A stretch of DNA of 64,000 nucleotides, taken from the NCBI RefSeq assembly GCF_013426975.1, contig NZ_JACCPY010000016.1, positions 20,115 through 84,114 on the forward strand. Direction: 5' to 3'. A program made the translations under genes and the position numbers. Position 1 is the first letter of the stretch; every line of letters begins with the position of its first letter. The notes beneath the pieces are model-generated. The model did not search any database and was not told where the DNA came from. It worked only from the letters and a program-made list of their open reading frames with translations. Shown piece after piece: positions 46,212 to 55,914 of the stretch. This stretch comes from Sphaerotilus sulfidivorans. GTDB taxonomy: Bacteria > Pseudomonadota > Gammaproteobacteria > Burkholderiales > Burkholderiaceae_C.

Positions 46212-47240
46212 TCAGGCCTGGGAAGTCTTTTCGACGTCTTCCAGATGGTATTCGGTCACGCGGCGGACTTCGTTGCGCGAGCCCAGGATCACGCTGACGC
46301 GCTCGTGCAGCTTGGTGGGCTGGATGTCCATGATGCGCTGCGTGCCGTTGGTGGCCATGCCGCCGGCCTGCTCGATCAGGAAGGCCATCGGATTGGCCTC
46401 GTACATCAGGCGCAGCTTGCCCGGCTTGTTGGGTTCGCGCTTGTCCCACGGGTACATGAAGATGCCGCCGCGGGTCAGGATGCGGTGCACGTCGGCGACC
46501 ATCGAGGCCACCCAGCGCATGTTGAAGTCCTTGCCTCTGGGGCCTTCCTTGCCGATCAGGCACTCGTCGATGTAGCGCTTCACCGGCGGGGCCCAGTGGC
46601 GCATGTTCGACATGTTGATCGCGAATTCCTTGGTGTCCTCGGGAATGGACACGTCCTTCTGCGTCAGCACCCACGAGCCGGTCTCGCGGTCGAGGGTGAA
46701 CATCGCCACGCCCTGGCCGACGGTCAGCACCAGCGTGGTCTGCGGGCCGTAGACGCAGTAGCCGGCCGCAGCCTGCTGCTTGCCCGGCTGCATGAAGTCG
46801 TCCTCGGAGACGCCGCGGGTGTTGTTCACCTTGCGCAGCACCGAGAAGATCGTGCCGATCGAGACATTGACGTCGATGTTGGACGAGCCGTCGAGCGGGT
46901 CGAACATCAGCAGGTACTCGCCCTGCGGATAGCGGTTGGGCACCACATGGATGGTGTCCATTTCCTCGGAGGCCATCGCCGCGAGGTGGCCGCCCCATTC
47001 GTTGGCCTCGATCAGCACCTCGTTGGAGATGATGTCGAGCTTCTTCTGGACTTCGCCCTGGACGTTCTCGCTGTCGGCCGAGCCGAGCACCTCGCCGAGT
47101 TCGCCCTTGTTGACGGCGATCGCGATGCGCTTGCAGGCGCGCGCGACGATCTCGATCAGCAGGCGCAGCTGGGCCGGAATGTGGCCGTGCTCGCGCTGCT
47201 GCTCGACCAGGTACTGAGTGAGGCTGATGCGTTTGGGCAT
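46212..47240 (-). CDS. fbp: Fructose-1,6-bisphosphatase class 1
   Basis: 342 residues with the class 1 signatures: [11 protein letters not shown] at the N-terminus, the metal/phosphate motif [18 protein letters not shown] (~110), [13 protein letters not shown] and [20 protein letters not shown], and [12 protein letters not shown]. It hydrolyses fructose-1,6-bisphosphate to fructose-6-phosphate in gluconeogenesis in the cytosol. It starts at ATG 47240 and is 88 bases downstream of pepN in the same direction. Confidence 0.97.
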   Translation of the reverse strand: MPKRISLTQYLVEQQREHGHIPAQLRLLIEIVARACKRIAIAVNKGELGEVLGSADSENVQGEVQKKLDIISNEVLIEANEWGGHLAAMASEEMDTIHVVPNRYPQGEYLLMFDPLDGSSNIDVNVSIGTIFSVLRKVNNTRGVSEDDFMQPGKQQAAAGYCVYGPQTTLVLTVGQGVAMFTLDRETGSWVLTQKDVSIPEDTKEFAINMSNMRHWAPPVKRYIDECLIGKEGPRGKDFNMRWVASMVADVHRILTRGGIFMYPWDKREPNKPGKLRLMYEANPMAFLIEQAGGMATNGTQRIMDIQPTKLHERVSVILGSRNEVRRVTEYHLEDVEKTSQA

Positions 47241-47293
47241 GGAATGACAGGGTTACAGGCAGGTTTCAGGATGGGCGCGATCCTACCGTTTCC

Positions 47294-47318
47294 GGAAGGC
47301 GCCGACCTGACGCCTTCC
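47294..47318 (-). terminator. Hairpin downstream of pepN
   Basis: GGAAGGCG (47294-47301) and CGCCTTCC (47311-47318) form a perfect 8-bp stem with a 9-nt loop, 10 bases beyond the pepN stop. No U-tract follows on the minus strand, so it may be an RNA-stabilising or weak pause element between pepN and fbp instead of a complete terminator. Confidence 0.3.
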
Positions 47319-47328
47319 AGCCCGAGCC

Positions 47329-49983
47329 TCAGTCGGCCAGCGCGCGCGTGACGATTTCGCGGGTATCGGGCGAGAGTTCTGGCTTGGCGGCCACCTGCTC
47401 GATGGCGGCGCGCGCCAGCGTGCGGTAGGGCTCGGCCAGCGCGCGCCAGCGGTCCAGCGCCCGCGCCAGGCGCGAGGCCAGCTGCGGGTTGAAGCCGTCG
47501 ATCTCGCGCACCTTCTCGGCCCAGAAGGCGTAGGCGCTGCCGTCGGCGCGGTGGAAGGCGCCGGGGTTGAGCGCGGTCATCGTCATCAGCAGGCTGCGTG
47601 CGCGGTTGGGATTGCGCAGCGAGTAGTCCGGATGCTTCGCCAGCGTGCGGATCCGCGCGAAGACCTCGCCGTCGTGCTCGGGCGCGGCGGCCTGCAGCGC
47701 GAACCACTTGTCGATCACCAGCGCCTCGCCGCGGAACATCGCGTGGAAGCGCTCGAGCGCGCCGGCAGCCAGCGGCGAGCGGCCGTGCACCAGCGCGGCC
47801 AGCGCGCCGAGGCGGTCGGTCATGTTGCCGGCGTCCTTGAAGCGCTGCAGCGCGCGGCCCGGCCAGACCGTGTCCCCGCGGGCGACCGCGTCGAGCACCA
47901 GGTTGGCCAGCGCCAGATTGGCCAGCGCGCGGCGTCCGCACGACACCGGGTCGGGCCGGTAGCCGCCGGTGCTGGCGTGCGCGTCCCACAGCGCCGCCCA
48001 GTCCTCGTGCAGCTCGCGGGCGAGCTGCGCGCGCATCGCCTCGCGCGCGGCGTGGATCGCCTGCGGATCGACCGGCTCGCCGGCCTCGGCCAGGCGCTCG
48101 GCCAGATAGCCCTCGCTGGGCAGCGTCAGCACCAGCTCCTTGAAGGCGCAGTCGAGCGCGGCGTCACGCAGCACCGCGCGCATCGCGTCGAGGTAGGCGG
48201 CATCGAGCACCAGCGGCGCGCCGGCGCGCACCGCGCCGAGCAGGCGGGCCACCGCCAGGCGCTGGCCGGCCTCCCAGCGGTTGAAGGCGTCGGTGTCGTG
48301 GCCGAGCAGCGTGAACAGCTCGGCTTCGCTGGCCTCCCATTCCAGGATGACCGGCGCAGAGAAGCCGCGCAGCAGCGAGGCCACCGGCGCGGCGTCCAGC
48401 GCGTCGAAGGTCCAGGACTGCTGTGCCGAGTCCAGCACCAGCACCCGCTCCGAGCCGGCCACCGGCGTGCCGTCGGCCTGCAGCAGGCCCATCGCCACCG
48501 GGATCACGAAGGGCCACTTGTCGGTCTGGCCGGGCGTGGCGGGCGTGTGCTGCGACAGCGTCAGCGTCCAGCTGCGCGTCTCGGCGTCGAAGCGGCCGGC
48601 GGCCTTCAGGCGCGGCGTGCCGGCCTGCGCGTACCAGCGCTTGAAGGCGTCCAGCCGGGTGGTCAGCGCGCTATCGGGATTGGCGTCGGCGATGGCCTGC
48701 GCGAAGTCGTCGCAGGTCACGGCCTGGCCGTCATGGCGCGCGAAGTACAGGTCCATGCCGCGGCGGAAGCCCTCGCGGCCGACCAGCGTGGCCATCATGC
48801 GCACCACCTCGGCGCCCTTGTCGTAGACGGTGGCGGTGTAGAAGTTGTCGATCGCCTGGTAGCTGTCCGGGCGCACCGGGTGGGCCATCGGGCCGGCGTC
48901 CTCGGGGAACTGCGTCTGGCGCAGGCCGCGCACGTCCTCGATGCGCTTGACCGCGCGTGCCGAGGGGCTGCCGGCCATGTCCTGGCTGAACTCCTGGTCG
49001 CGGTAGACGGTCAGGCCTTCCTTCAGGCTGAGCTGGAACCAGTCGCGGCAGGTGATGCGGTTGCCGGTCCAGTTGTGGAAGTACTCGTGGCCGACGACGC
49101 TCTCGATGTTGCCGAAGTCCACGTCGGTGGCGGTGGCGGGGCTGGCGAGCACGAACTTCGTGTTGAAGATGTTCAGGCCCTTGTTCTCCATCGCGCCCAT
49201 GTTGAAGTCGCTCACCGCGACGATCATGAAGCGCTCCAGATCGAGCTTCAGGCCGAAGCGCGCCTCGTCCCAGGCGATCGACGCGATCAGCGAGTTCATC
49301 GCGTGCTCGGTCTTGTCCAGGTCGCCGGCGCGCACATAGACCTGCAGCGTGTGGTCCTGGCCGGAGCGGGTGCGGATCTTCTGCTCGCGGCAGACCAGGT
49401 CGGCCGCCACCAGCGCGAACAGGTAGCTGGGCTTGGGGTGCGGGTCGTGCCAGACCGCGAAGTGGCGACCCTTGTCGAGCGTGCCCGACTCCACCAGATT
49501 GCCGTTGGACAGCAGCATCGGAAAGCGCTTCGCGTCGGCCTTGAGCGTGACGCGGAACACCGCCATCACGTCCGGGCGGTCGGGAAAATAGGTGATGCGG
49601 CGAAAGCCCTGGGCCTCGCACTGGGTGAAGAAGCCGCCGCCCGAGGTGTAGAGGCCGCTGAGCTGGGTGTTCTTCTCCGGCGCGCAGGTGTTGCGGATCT
49701 CGAGCTGGAAGGGCTCGGCCGGCAGCTTGTCGAGCACCAGCTGGCCTTCCTCGAAGTGGAAGGACACGCTCTCGCCGTTGACCAGCACGCGGGTGAGCGT
49801 GATGTCCTCGCCGTCCAGGCGCAGCGGCTGGCCGGGGCGGTCGGCATTGGGCTCGACCTGCATGCGGCTGATGACCAGGGTCTTGGCCGGCTCCAGGTCG
49901 AAGCTCAGGTCGACCGTGCGGATCCAGTGGCTCGGCGCGACGTAGTCCTCGCGTCGGGTCAGGGTGTCAGTACCTTCACGCAT
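47329..49983 (-). CDS. pepN: Aminopeptidase N (M1 family)
   Basis: 884 residues, close to the usual ~870-880. The zinc site is VVGHEYFHNWTGNRITCRDW (HEYFH near residue 296), with the downstream SLKEGLTVYRDQEFS giving the third ligand. The exopeptidase substrate motif is GAMENKGLNIFNTK. DUF3458-type C-terminal domains follow. It removes N-terminal residues, preferring Ala/Lys/Arg, in the cytosol. Its ATG at 49983 overlaps the stop of the HAD hydrolase gene by eight bases, so the two are coupled. Confidence 0.97.
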   Translation of the reverse strand: MREGTDTLTRREDYVAPSHWIRTVDLSFDLEPAKTLVISRMQVEPNADRPGQPLRLDGEDITLTRVLVNGESVSFHFEEGQLVLDKLPAEPFQLEIRNTCAPEKNTQLSGLYTSGGGFFTQCEAQGFRRITYFPDRPDVMAVFRVTLKADAKRFPMLLSNGNLVESGTLDKGRHFAVWHDPHPKPSYLFALVAADLVCREQKIRTRSGQDHTLQVYVRAGDLDKTEHAMNSLIASIAWDEARFGLKLDLERFMIVAVSDFNMGAMENKGLNIFNTKFVLASPATATDVDFGNIESVVGHEYFHNWTGNRITCRDWFQLSLKEGLTVYRDQEFSQDMAGSPSARAVKRIEDVRGLRQTQFPEDAGPMAHPVRPDSYQAIDNFYTATVYDKGAEVVRMMATLVGREGFRRGMDLYFARHDGQAVTCDDFAQAIADANPDSALTTRLDAFKRWYAQAGTPRLKAAGRFDAETRSWTLTLSQHTPATPGQTDKWPFVIPVAMGLLQADGTPVAGSERVLVLDSAQQSWTFDALDAAPVASLLRGFSAPVILEWEASEAELFTLLGHDTDAFNRWEAGQRLAVARLLGAVRAGAPLVLDAAYLDAMRAVLRDAALDCAFKELVLTLPSEGYLAERLAEAGEPVDPQAIHAAREAMRAQLARELHEDWAALWDAHASTGGYRPDPVSCGRRALANLALANLVLDAVARGDTVWPGRALQRFKDAGNMTDRLGALAALVHGRSPLAAGALERFHAMFRGEALVIDKWFALQAAAPEHDGEVFARIRTLAKHPDYSLRNPNRARSLLMTMTALNPGAFHRADGSAYAFWAEKVREIDGFNPQLASRLARALDRWRALAEPYRTLARAAIEQVAAKPELSPDTREIVTRALAD

Positions 49984-50683
49984 GGCTTGTCTCGGGGTCC
50001 AGGCTGTTTGGCCGGTTGTGCGGCAGGCTGTGGGGCAGGGAATAGTCGGAGAAGTCCGCGATCGTCTCGACGACGTTCGGGAATCCGGCGAAGGCGTCGG
50101 CCGGCAGCGTGGTCGTCAGCGCGACCGCGGCCATGCCGCCGCGCCGCGCCGCCTCGATGCCGAGCGGCGCGTCCTCGAAGACCAGGCAGCGCGCGGGCTC
50201 CACGCCCAGGCGGCGGGCGGCCTCCAGGAAGATGTCGGGGTGCGGCTTGCCGCGCAGGCCGTCGGCCGGGCTGGTGATGGTGTCGACCAGCTCGCCCAGG
50301 CCGAAGCGCTCGCAGGCCAGCGCGATGTTGGCCGGCGGCGCGGCGGTGCAGATCGCCAGCTTCAGGCCGCGTTCGCGCGCCTGCGCCAGCACCGCGCGGG
50401 TGCCGGCGATCAGCTCGAGCTCGCGCACCGCGATCTCGCGGTAGATCGCCTCCTTGCGATCGGCCAGGCGCTCCAGCTCCGCCTCGTCGCGCGCCGGGAA
50501 CAGGTCGCGCAGGATCTCGAGGTTGGTGCGTCCGGCGGTGGCGGCGAAGAAGCCGGCGTCGTCGAAGGGCAGGCCGAGCTCGGCATGCCATACCGCCCAG
50601 GAGCGGTCGTGCAGCGGCATGCTGTCGATCAGGGTGCCGTCCATGTCGAACAGCAGTGCGGCGGGAATCACGTCAGGGGTCAT
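49976..50683 (-). CDS. HAD-superfamily sugar-phosphate phosphatase / phosphoglucomutase-like hydrolase
   Basis: 235 residues. HAD motif I is LLFDMDGTLIDSMPLHDRSW, then a helical cap, motif II LAICTAAPP, Lys in DGLRGKPHPDIFL, and motif III/IV CLVFEDAPLGIEAARRGG. The cap size fits the beta-phosphoglucomutase/YcjU-like group of hydrolases. It dephosphorylates or isomerises a small phosphorylated metabolite; the substrate is not defined. It is coupled to pepN by an 8-bp overlap. Confidence 0.87.
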   Translation of the reverse strand: MTPDVIPAALLFDMDGTLIDSMPLHDRSWAVWHAELGLPFDDAGFFAATAGRTNLEILRDLFPARDEAELERLADRKEAIYREIAVRELELIAGTRAVLAQARERGLKLAICTAAPPANIALACERFGLGELVDTITSPADGLRGKPHPDIFLEAARRLGVEPARCLVFEDAPLGIEAARRGGMAAVALTTTLPADAFAGFPNVVETIADFSDYSLPHSLPHNRPNSLDPETSHA

Positions 50684-50752
50684 CGGGTCAGGTCCGGTGA
50701 GCGAGGTGAGGGCGCGCGCGAACTGCTGCGCGGTCGACGGCCGGCGGCGGGG

Positions 50753-51857
50753 TCAGAGACCCTGCTTCAGGCTCGCCTCGATGAAGGCGTCGAGATCGCC
50801 GTCGAGGACCTTCTGCGTCGCGGAGATTTCCACGTTGGTGCGCAGGTCCTTGATGCGGCTGTTGTCCAGCACGTAGGAGCGGATCTGGTGGCCCCAGCCG
50901 ACGTCGGTCTTGGTGTCCTCCAGCTTCTGCTGCTCGGCCAGACGCTTCTTCATCTCGAAGTCGTACAGGCGCGAGCGCAGGCGCTTCCACGCCACGTCGC
51001 GGTTGCTGTGCTGGCTGCGGCCGTCCTGGCACTGCACGACGATGCCGGTCGGGATGTGCGTCAGGCGCACCGCCGAGTCGGTCTTGTTGATGTGCTGGCC
51101 GCCCGCGCCCGAGGCGCGGAAGGTGTCGGTGCGCACGTCGGACGGGTTGATCTCGATCTCGATCGAGTCGTCGATCTCCGGATAGACGAACAGCGACGCG
51201 AACGAGGTGTGGCGCCCGCCCGAGGAGTCGAACGGCGACTTGCGCACCAGGCGGTGCACGCCGGTCTCGGTGCGCAGGTGGCCGAAGGCGTAGTCGCCCT
51301 CGACCTTGATGGTCGCGCTCTTGATGCCGGCGGTGTCGCCCTCGGTCACGTCCTCGACCGTGGCGGTGAAGCCCTTGCGCTCGCAGTACTTCAGGTACTG
51401 GCGCAGCAGCATCGAGGCCCAGTCGCAGGCCTCGGTGCCGCCGGCGCCGGCCTGGATGTCGACGAAGCAGTTCATCGGATCGGCCGGATTCGAGAACATG
51501 CGGCGGAACTCGAGCCGCTCGATGGTCTCGCGCAGCGTGGCGGTCTCGGCCTCGATGGTGGCGAGGGAGTCGACGTCGTTCTCCTCCTTCGTCATCTCGT
51601 AGAGCTCGGTGTTGTCGGCCAGCTGGGTCGTCAGGTGGTCGATGGTCTCGACGACGGTCTCCAGCGAGCGCTTTTCCTTGCCGAGTTCCTGCGCGCGCTT
51701 CGGGTCGTTCCAGACCTCGGGGTTCTCCAGCGCGGCGTTGACCTCGGCCAGCTTCAGGGCTTTCTGGTCGTAGTCAAAGATACCCCCTTAGCGCGGTGGT
51801 GCGCTCGCTGAGGTCGGCCAGGGTGGCGCCGATGGCGTTGATTTGTTCGATGTCCAT
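50753..51857 (-). CDS. prfB: Peptide chain release factor 2, with programmed +1 frameshift
   Basis: The gene begins at ATG 51857 with [13 protein letters not shown] and reaches an in-frame TGA at 51774-51776 after 27 codons. The site reads AGGGGGTATCTTTGAC on the minus strand, the classical RF2 autoregulatory +1 shift: an internal Shine-Dalgarno-like AGGGGG, slippery CTT, then TGA-C. Skipping T 51776 joins [12 protein letters not shown] and the rest. The product has the SPF anticodon-mimic ([11 protein letters not shown]) and catalytic [13 protein letters not shown] (~250). RF2 reads UGA/UAA, and its level is set by this UGA. Confidence 0.96.
51770..51792 (-). promoter_or_regulatory. RF2 programmed-frameshift site
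   Basis: The minus strand reads CTA AGG GGG TAT CTT TGA C. It contains the internal Shine-Dalgarno-like AGGGGG three bases before CTT, the slippery CTT codon, and the weak UGA-C stop. When RF2 is scarce, ribosomes shift +1 at CTT into GAC and continue. Confidence 0.96.
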
Positions 51858-51925
51858 GATCTTCTCGTCCAGTGACAGAGAGCGATTTTGGCATGGCGGG
51901 GAGATGCGGGCGGGTGGCGCCGGCC

Positions 51926-52903
51926 TCAGCGCCGCGCGGCATGGCGCAGCAGCAGCGCATGGGCCGACTGTTCGGCCTTCAGGCTGTCCTGCACCCGGGC
52001 GCGCTGCGCCGGATCGCGCAGCGAGGCGGCGATGCGTTCGGCCACCGCCAGATGGCGCTGCATCAGCCCGAGCCGGGCCGCGAGCTGCTCGCGCACCGGC
52101 GCGCTGTCGGGCTGTGGCGGCCGGGCGAGCTGGCTGCGCAGCAGCTGCTGCACATCGACCGGCGCAAAGCCGGATTCGGCCACCTGATGCATGAACAGCC
52201 GGCCGGGATCGGGATCCGGCCGGGGGGCCGGCTGCGGACCTGGGCGCAGCAGCTCCAGCGAGGCGCGGATCAGCCCGGCCACCAGCAGACGGTGCTCGCG
52301 CAGCGAGGCGAGCGTGGCATGGCGGCGCAGCTCCTCGGCGCTGCGCCGCTGCTCCTGCTCGAGCTGCTCCGACTCGAGCGCCTGGCGCTGCAGATGGCGC
52401 TCGATCTCGCGCCGGTTGACCTCGAGCTGGCGCCGGACGCCCTGCAGCTCGCGCAGCTCGCGGTCGGCCTGCTGGCGCAGCGTGTCGAGCTGGCGCTGCT
52501 CGTCGTCGAGCAGGCGGCGGGTCTGCTCGATCTGGCGCTGCAGCCGCTCCAGCTCCTGGCGTTGTCGGGCCCGTGCCTGCGTGTCGGTCTCGATGCTCTC
52601 GCAGCGTCGTGCCAGCGCGGTGCAGATCGTGGCTGCGTCCGTGGTGTTGTCCGGCGCGGCCTGCCGGGGCGGAGCTGGCGGGCCGGCAGCCGGCGGCGGC
52701 AGTGCCTCCAGCAGATCGCCTGACGCCGGCAGGGCCGCGGGCGTGGGGTCCACCGTGACCGGGCTGGACGGCGCTGGCTCGGCCCGGACCGGCCGGGGCA
52801 GACTGCCCAGGACAAGCGACAGCAGCAGGAGCAGCACAGGCAGCACAGGCACGGGCTGCGGGAGCAGGGCCCGGGCCGGAGGCGACGACAGAAGGCGGGG
52901 CAT
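51926..52903 (-). CDS. Secreted/periplasmic coiled-coil protein of unknown function
   Basis: 325 residues. A signal peptide with a long Leu-rich core (PVLPVLLLLLSLVLGSL) is followed by a Pro/Ala-rich spacer and an ICTALARRCESIET segment with two Cys. A long Glu/Arg/Gln/Leu coiled coil (~105-215, for example LERLQRQIEQTRRLLDDEQ) comes next, then a helical C-terminus with FMHQVAESGFAPVDVQQLL. I recognise no family. The heptad pattern and signal suggest an envelope-spacing or scaffold role. It lies between prfB and the divergent ligase gene. Confidence 0.6.
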   Translation of the reverse strand: MPRLLSSPPARALLPQPVPVLPVLLLLLSLVLGSLPRPVRAEPAPSSPVTVDPTPAALPASGDLLEALPPPAAGPPAPPRQAAPDNTTDAATICTALARRCESIETDTQARARQRQELERLQRQIEQTRRLLDDEQRQLDTLRQQADRELRELQGVRRQLEVNRREIERHLQRQALESEQLEQEQRRSAEELRRHATLASLREHRLLVAGLIRASLELLRPGPQPAPRPDPDPGRLFMHQVAESGFAPVDVQQLLRSQLARPPQPDSAPVREQLAARLGLMQRHLAVAERIAASLRDPAQRARVQDSLKAEQSAHALLLRHAARR

Positions 52904-52994
52904 GGCGGGCGCATTCTCGTGTCCGCTGATTTCCGGTCCGCATGCTGTCGCGGTCATTCACCATGGTTTCATTTTTGCAACCTTGGTTTCCCTG

Positions 52995-53010
52995 TCCCTC
53001 CATGGAGGGA
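52995..53010. promoter_or_regulatory. 16-bp perfect palindrome upstream of the ATP-dependent ligase
   Basis: TCCCTCCATGGAGGGA is perfectly self-complementary and lies about 100 bases before the ligase ATG, in the 209-bp gap shared with the divergent coiled-coil gene. It may be an operator or a small hairpin. The binding protein is unknown. Confidence 0.35.
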
Positions 53011-53112
53011 TCCGGTCGATCAGGTACCGCGACCAGCATGACTGGAATCGGTGGTGGCGTGATGAAGTTGGCATTGCGCCTGACATTCACCGCAGATCTG
53101 CAGGAGGCTCCG

Positions 53113-54048
53113 ATGGCAGACGACACAGGAGACAGGGCAGCGCTCCGGCGCGGACGGCGGCTCGGCCTGCGCTCAGGGCTGGCGCTGCTGGGGGGCTGGT
53201 TCGGCGTGGTCTGGAAGGCGCTGGCGGTGCCGCCCTCGCTGACGGATCCGGAGCCGCGGCCCGGCGAGCGCTTCGGCGTCACGCTGGCGCGCATGGCGCC
53301 GCCGGACATCGACCCGGCCGGCCATCTGGTCAGCGAGAAGTACGACGGCGTGCGCGCGGTCTGGGATGGCCGCGCGCTGCGCACCCGTCACGGCCAGATC
53401 ATCCAGGCGCCGGCGGCCTTCCTGGCGCGGCTGCCGGCGCAGGAGCCGCTCGATGGCGAACTCTGGCTCGGGCGCGGGCACGGGCGCTTCGATGCGGTCT
53501 CGGCGCTGGTGCGCCGGCGCCGTCCGGTCGAGGCCGACTGGGCGCAGATGGTCTACCTGGTCTTCGAGCTGCCGCGTGGCGGCGGCCGCTTCGACCAGCG
53601 TGTCGCGCGCCTGGCCGAGATCGTCGCGCAGCAGGACTGGCCGCAGCTGGTGGCCGTCGAGCAGCGGCGCATCGAGAGCCGCGAGGCACTGCGGGCCTGG
53701 CTCGACGAGGTGGTCGCTGCCGGTGGCGAGGGCCTGATGCTGCACCGTGCCGACGCGCCCTTCGTCGCCGGGCGCACCGACTGGCTGCTCAAGCTCAAGC
53801 CGGTGCAGGAGGACGAGGCGGTGGTCATCGGCCATACCCCGGGCGAGGGCCGGCTGTCGGGCCTGATGGGCGCGCTGCAGGTGCGCAATGCCGACGGCAC
53901 CGTCTTCCTGATCGGCACCGGCTTCAGCGATGCGCAGCGCGCCGCGCCGCCGCCTGTGGGCAGCCGCATCGTCTACAGCTGCCGCGGCCAGACCCGCCAC
54001 GGCCTGCCGCGCTTTCCCAGCTTCCTGCGCATCGGCGTGGAGCCGTGA
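53113..54048 (+). CDS. ligE: ATP-dependent DNA ligase, LigE-like (secreted type)
   Basis: 311 residues. A basic N-terminus with a hydrophobic helix (SGLALLGGWFGVVWKALAV) looks like an export signal. The ligase adenylation domain has catalytic Lys76 in SEKYDGVRAVWDG, LDGELWLGRG, VAAGGEGLMLHRAD and DWLLKLKPVQEDEAVVIG (motif V). A compact OB-fold follows. Length and signal match the periplasmic LigE group of naturally competent proteobacteria, proposed to seal incoming DNA. AGGAGG at 53102-53107 fixes ATG 53113. Exonuclease I follows 47 bases later. Confidence 0.82.
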   Translation: MADDTGDRAALRRGRRLGLRSGLALLGGWFGVVWKALAVPPSLTDPEPRPGERFGVTLARMAPPDIDPAGHLVSEKYDGVRAVWDGRALRTRHGQIIQAPAAFLARLPAQEPLDGELWLGRGHGRFDAVSALVRRRRPVEADWAQMVYLVFELPRGGGRFDQRVARLAEIVAQQDWPQLVAVEQRRIESREALRAWLDEVVAAGGEGLMLHRADAPFVAGRTDWLLKLKPVQEDEAVVIGHTPGEGRLSGLMGALQVRNADGTVFLIGTGFSDAQRAAPPPVGSRIVYSCRGQTRHGLPRFPSFLRIGVEP

Positions 54049-54095
54049 GTGCGCACCCGGCGGGGCTGGCGGCCGGATCGGTTAAGGTGCCGGGC

Positions 54096-55562
54096 ATGGC
54101 CGACGCAGACTTCACCTTCCTCTGGCACGACTACGAGACCTTCGGACGCGATCCCCGCCGTGATCGTCCCGCGCAGTTCGCCGCGATCCGCACCGACGCC
54201 GAGCTGCGCGAGATCGGGGCGCCGGTCATGCACTTCTGCCAGCCCGCGCCGGACTACCTGCCGGACCCGGAAAGCTGCCTGCTGACCGGCATCCTGCCGC
54301 AGCAGGCGCTGGCGCAAGGCCTGCCCGAGCATGCCTTCGCCGCCGCGATCGAGGCCGAGATGGCCCGGCCCGGCACCGTCGCGCTCGGCTACAACACGCT
54401 GCGCTTCGACGACGAGTTCACCCGCCACCTGTTCTGGCGCAACCTGATCGACCCCTACGCGCGCGAGTGGCAGAACGGCTGCGGCCGCTGGGATCTGGTC
54501 GATGTGGTGCGCTGCGCCTGGGCGCTGCGGCCGGAAGGCATGAACTGGCCGCGCCATCCGGACGGGCGGCCGTCCTTCCGGCTGGAAGACCTGAGCGTGG
54601 CCAACGGCATCGTGCACGAGGACGCGCATGACGCGCTGTCGGACGTGCGCGCCACCATCGGCCTGGCGCGGGCGCTGCGCCAGGCGCAGCCGCGGCTGTT
54701 CGACTTCTGCCTGGGCCTGCGCAGGAAGGAGGCGGTGCAGGCCGAGATCACCCGTGCGCAGTCGCAGGGGCGCCCGCTGCTGCACATCTCGGGCATGTAC
54801 GGCGCCGAGCGCGGCGGGCTGGCACTGGTCTGGCCGCTGGCCACCCACCCGACCAACCGCAACGAGCTGATCGTCTGGGATCTCTCGCACGATCCCTCCG
54901 AGCTGCTGGGGCTGGACGCCGAGACGCTGCGCCTGCGCCTGTTCACCCGCGCCGACGCGCTGCCCGAGAGCGTGACGCGGCTGCCGGTCAAGACCATCCA
55001 CATCAACAAGTGCCCGATCGTCATCTCCAACCTGAAGACGCTGACGCCTGAGCGCGCTGCGCACTGGGGGCTGGACCTGGACGCCTGCGCGCGCCATGCC
55101 GAGATCGCCGCGACGCAGGTGCGCACGCTTGGCGGCATCTGGGCCGAGGTCTTCGCGCGGCCCGAGGCGGAAGGCCTGCCCGACGCCGACGCCAGCCTCT
55201 ACAGCGGCTTCCTGGACCACGAGGACCGGCGCCGGCTCGTGCGGCTGCGTGGCCTGAGCGAGGCGCAGTGGGCGGCCAGCGCAGGCCGCGCCCCGGCCTT
55301 CGACGACGAGCGGCTGGACGAGGTGGTCTGGCGCTACCGCGCGCGCAACTTCCCTGGCACGCTGACCGACGAGGAGCGCGCACGCTGGCAGGCGCACTGC
55401 GCCGCGCGGCTGATCGAGGGCCAGGCCGGCGCGATGACGCTGCAGCGCTTCCAGGAGCGCATCGACGCGCTGGCGGCCGAGCGCGAGGACGACGAGGCCG
55501 CGATGGACCTGCTCGGCGCGCTGGTCGACTACGGCGAGCAGATCGCGCCGGAGGCGGACTGA
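54096..55562 (+). CDS. sbcB: Exodeoxyribonuclease I
   Basis: 488 residues, near the 475 of E. coli ExoI. A DnaQ-like exonuclease fold with LWHDYETFGRDPRRDRPAQF (first two catalytic acids at ~11 and 13), VALGYNTLRFDDEFTRHLFWRN, RLEDLSVANGIVHEDAHDALSDVRATIGL (the HDALSDV motif gives the last two catalytic residues), then the ExoI-specific SH3-like and helical domains with IHINKCPIVISNLKTL. It degrades single-stranded DNA 3'-5' in repair and recombination. ATG 54096 precedes the conserved TFLWHDYET. Confidence 0.94.
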   Translation: MADADFTFLWHDYETFGRDPRRDRPAQFAAIRTDAELREIGAPVMHFCQPAPDYLPDPESCLLTGILPQQALAQGLPEHAFAAAIEAEMARPGTVALGYNTLRFDDEFTRHLFWRNLIDPYAREWQNGCGRWDLVDVVRCAWALRPEGMNWPRHPDGRPSFRLEDLSVANGIVHEDAHDALSDVRATIGLARALRQAQPRLFDFCLGLRRKEAVQAEITRAQSQGRPLLHISGMYGAERGGLALVWPLATHPTNRNELIVWDLSHDPSELLGLDAETLRLRLFTRADALPESVTRLPVKTIHINKCPIVISNLKTLTPERAAHWGLDLDACARHAEIAATQVRTLGGIWAEVFARPEAEGLPDADASLYSGFLDHEDRRRLVRLRGLSEAQWAASAGRAPAFDDERLDEVVWRYRARNFPGTLTDEERARWQAHCAARLIEGQAGAMTLQRFQERIDALAAEREDDEAAMDLLGALVDYGEQIAPEAD

Positions 55563-55587
55563 GGCGCACGGCCCCAGGGCCGGGGCT

Positions 55588-55818
55588 TCAGCGCTGGCTG
55601 CGCGCCTTCTTCTTGTCGAACTCGGAGAGCTGCGCCTTCAGCAGCATCATCAGCGTGCGCGCGTCGGCCTCGCTCATGCTCAGCATGTGCGAGGGCTCCT
55701 GGCCCTCGGGCGTGTTGCGGGGAACCAGCAGGGCGTCGAACTTGACATTGACCAGGCCGTGCGTGCTCGCGGCGGCCTTGTAGCGCTGGACTTCGAGGGT
55801 ATAGGTCTTGATTGCCAT
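55588..55818 (-). CDS. Conserved hypothetical small protein (76 aa)
   Basis: MAIKTYTLEVQRYKAAASTH opens a 76-residue, highly charged protein ending FDKKKARSQR. The middle reads LVNVKFDALLVPRNTPEGQ and MSEADARTLMMLLKAQLSEF. I recognise no characterised family; similar short proteins may occur across Burkholderiales. It is convergent with exonuclease I (25-bp gap) and divergent from the rbgA-like gene. There is no signal peptide or membrane segment. Confidence 0.55.
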   Translation of the reverse strand: MAIKTYTLEVQRYKAAASTHGLVNVKFDALLVPRNTPEGQEPSHMLSMSEADARTLMMLLKAQLSEFDKKKARSQR

Positions 55819-55914
55819 GCGCCGATCGTAGCTGCTGCGCGCGCGCAGGCCCGCCGCGGTGGTGGCACACTCCCGCGCCTGCTCACCGCGCCCGCCAGAA
55901 AAAGGAGTCTCGAC

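Noticed and set aside
47294..47318. Full rho-independent terminator after pepN
   Set aside because: The stem is good but no U-tract follows, so only a weak hairpin is claimed.
52191..54095. Long in-frame N-terminal extension of exonuclease I
   Set aside because: The extension covers the LigE gene in another frame, and the conserved ExoI start is at 54096.
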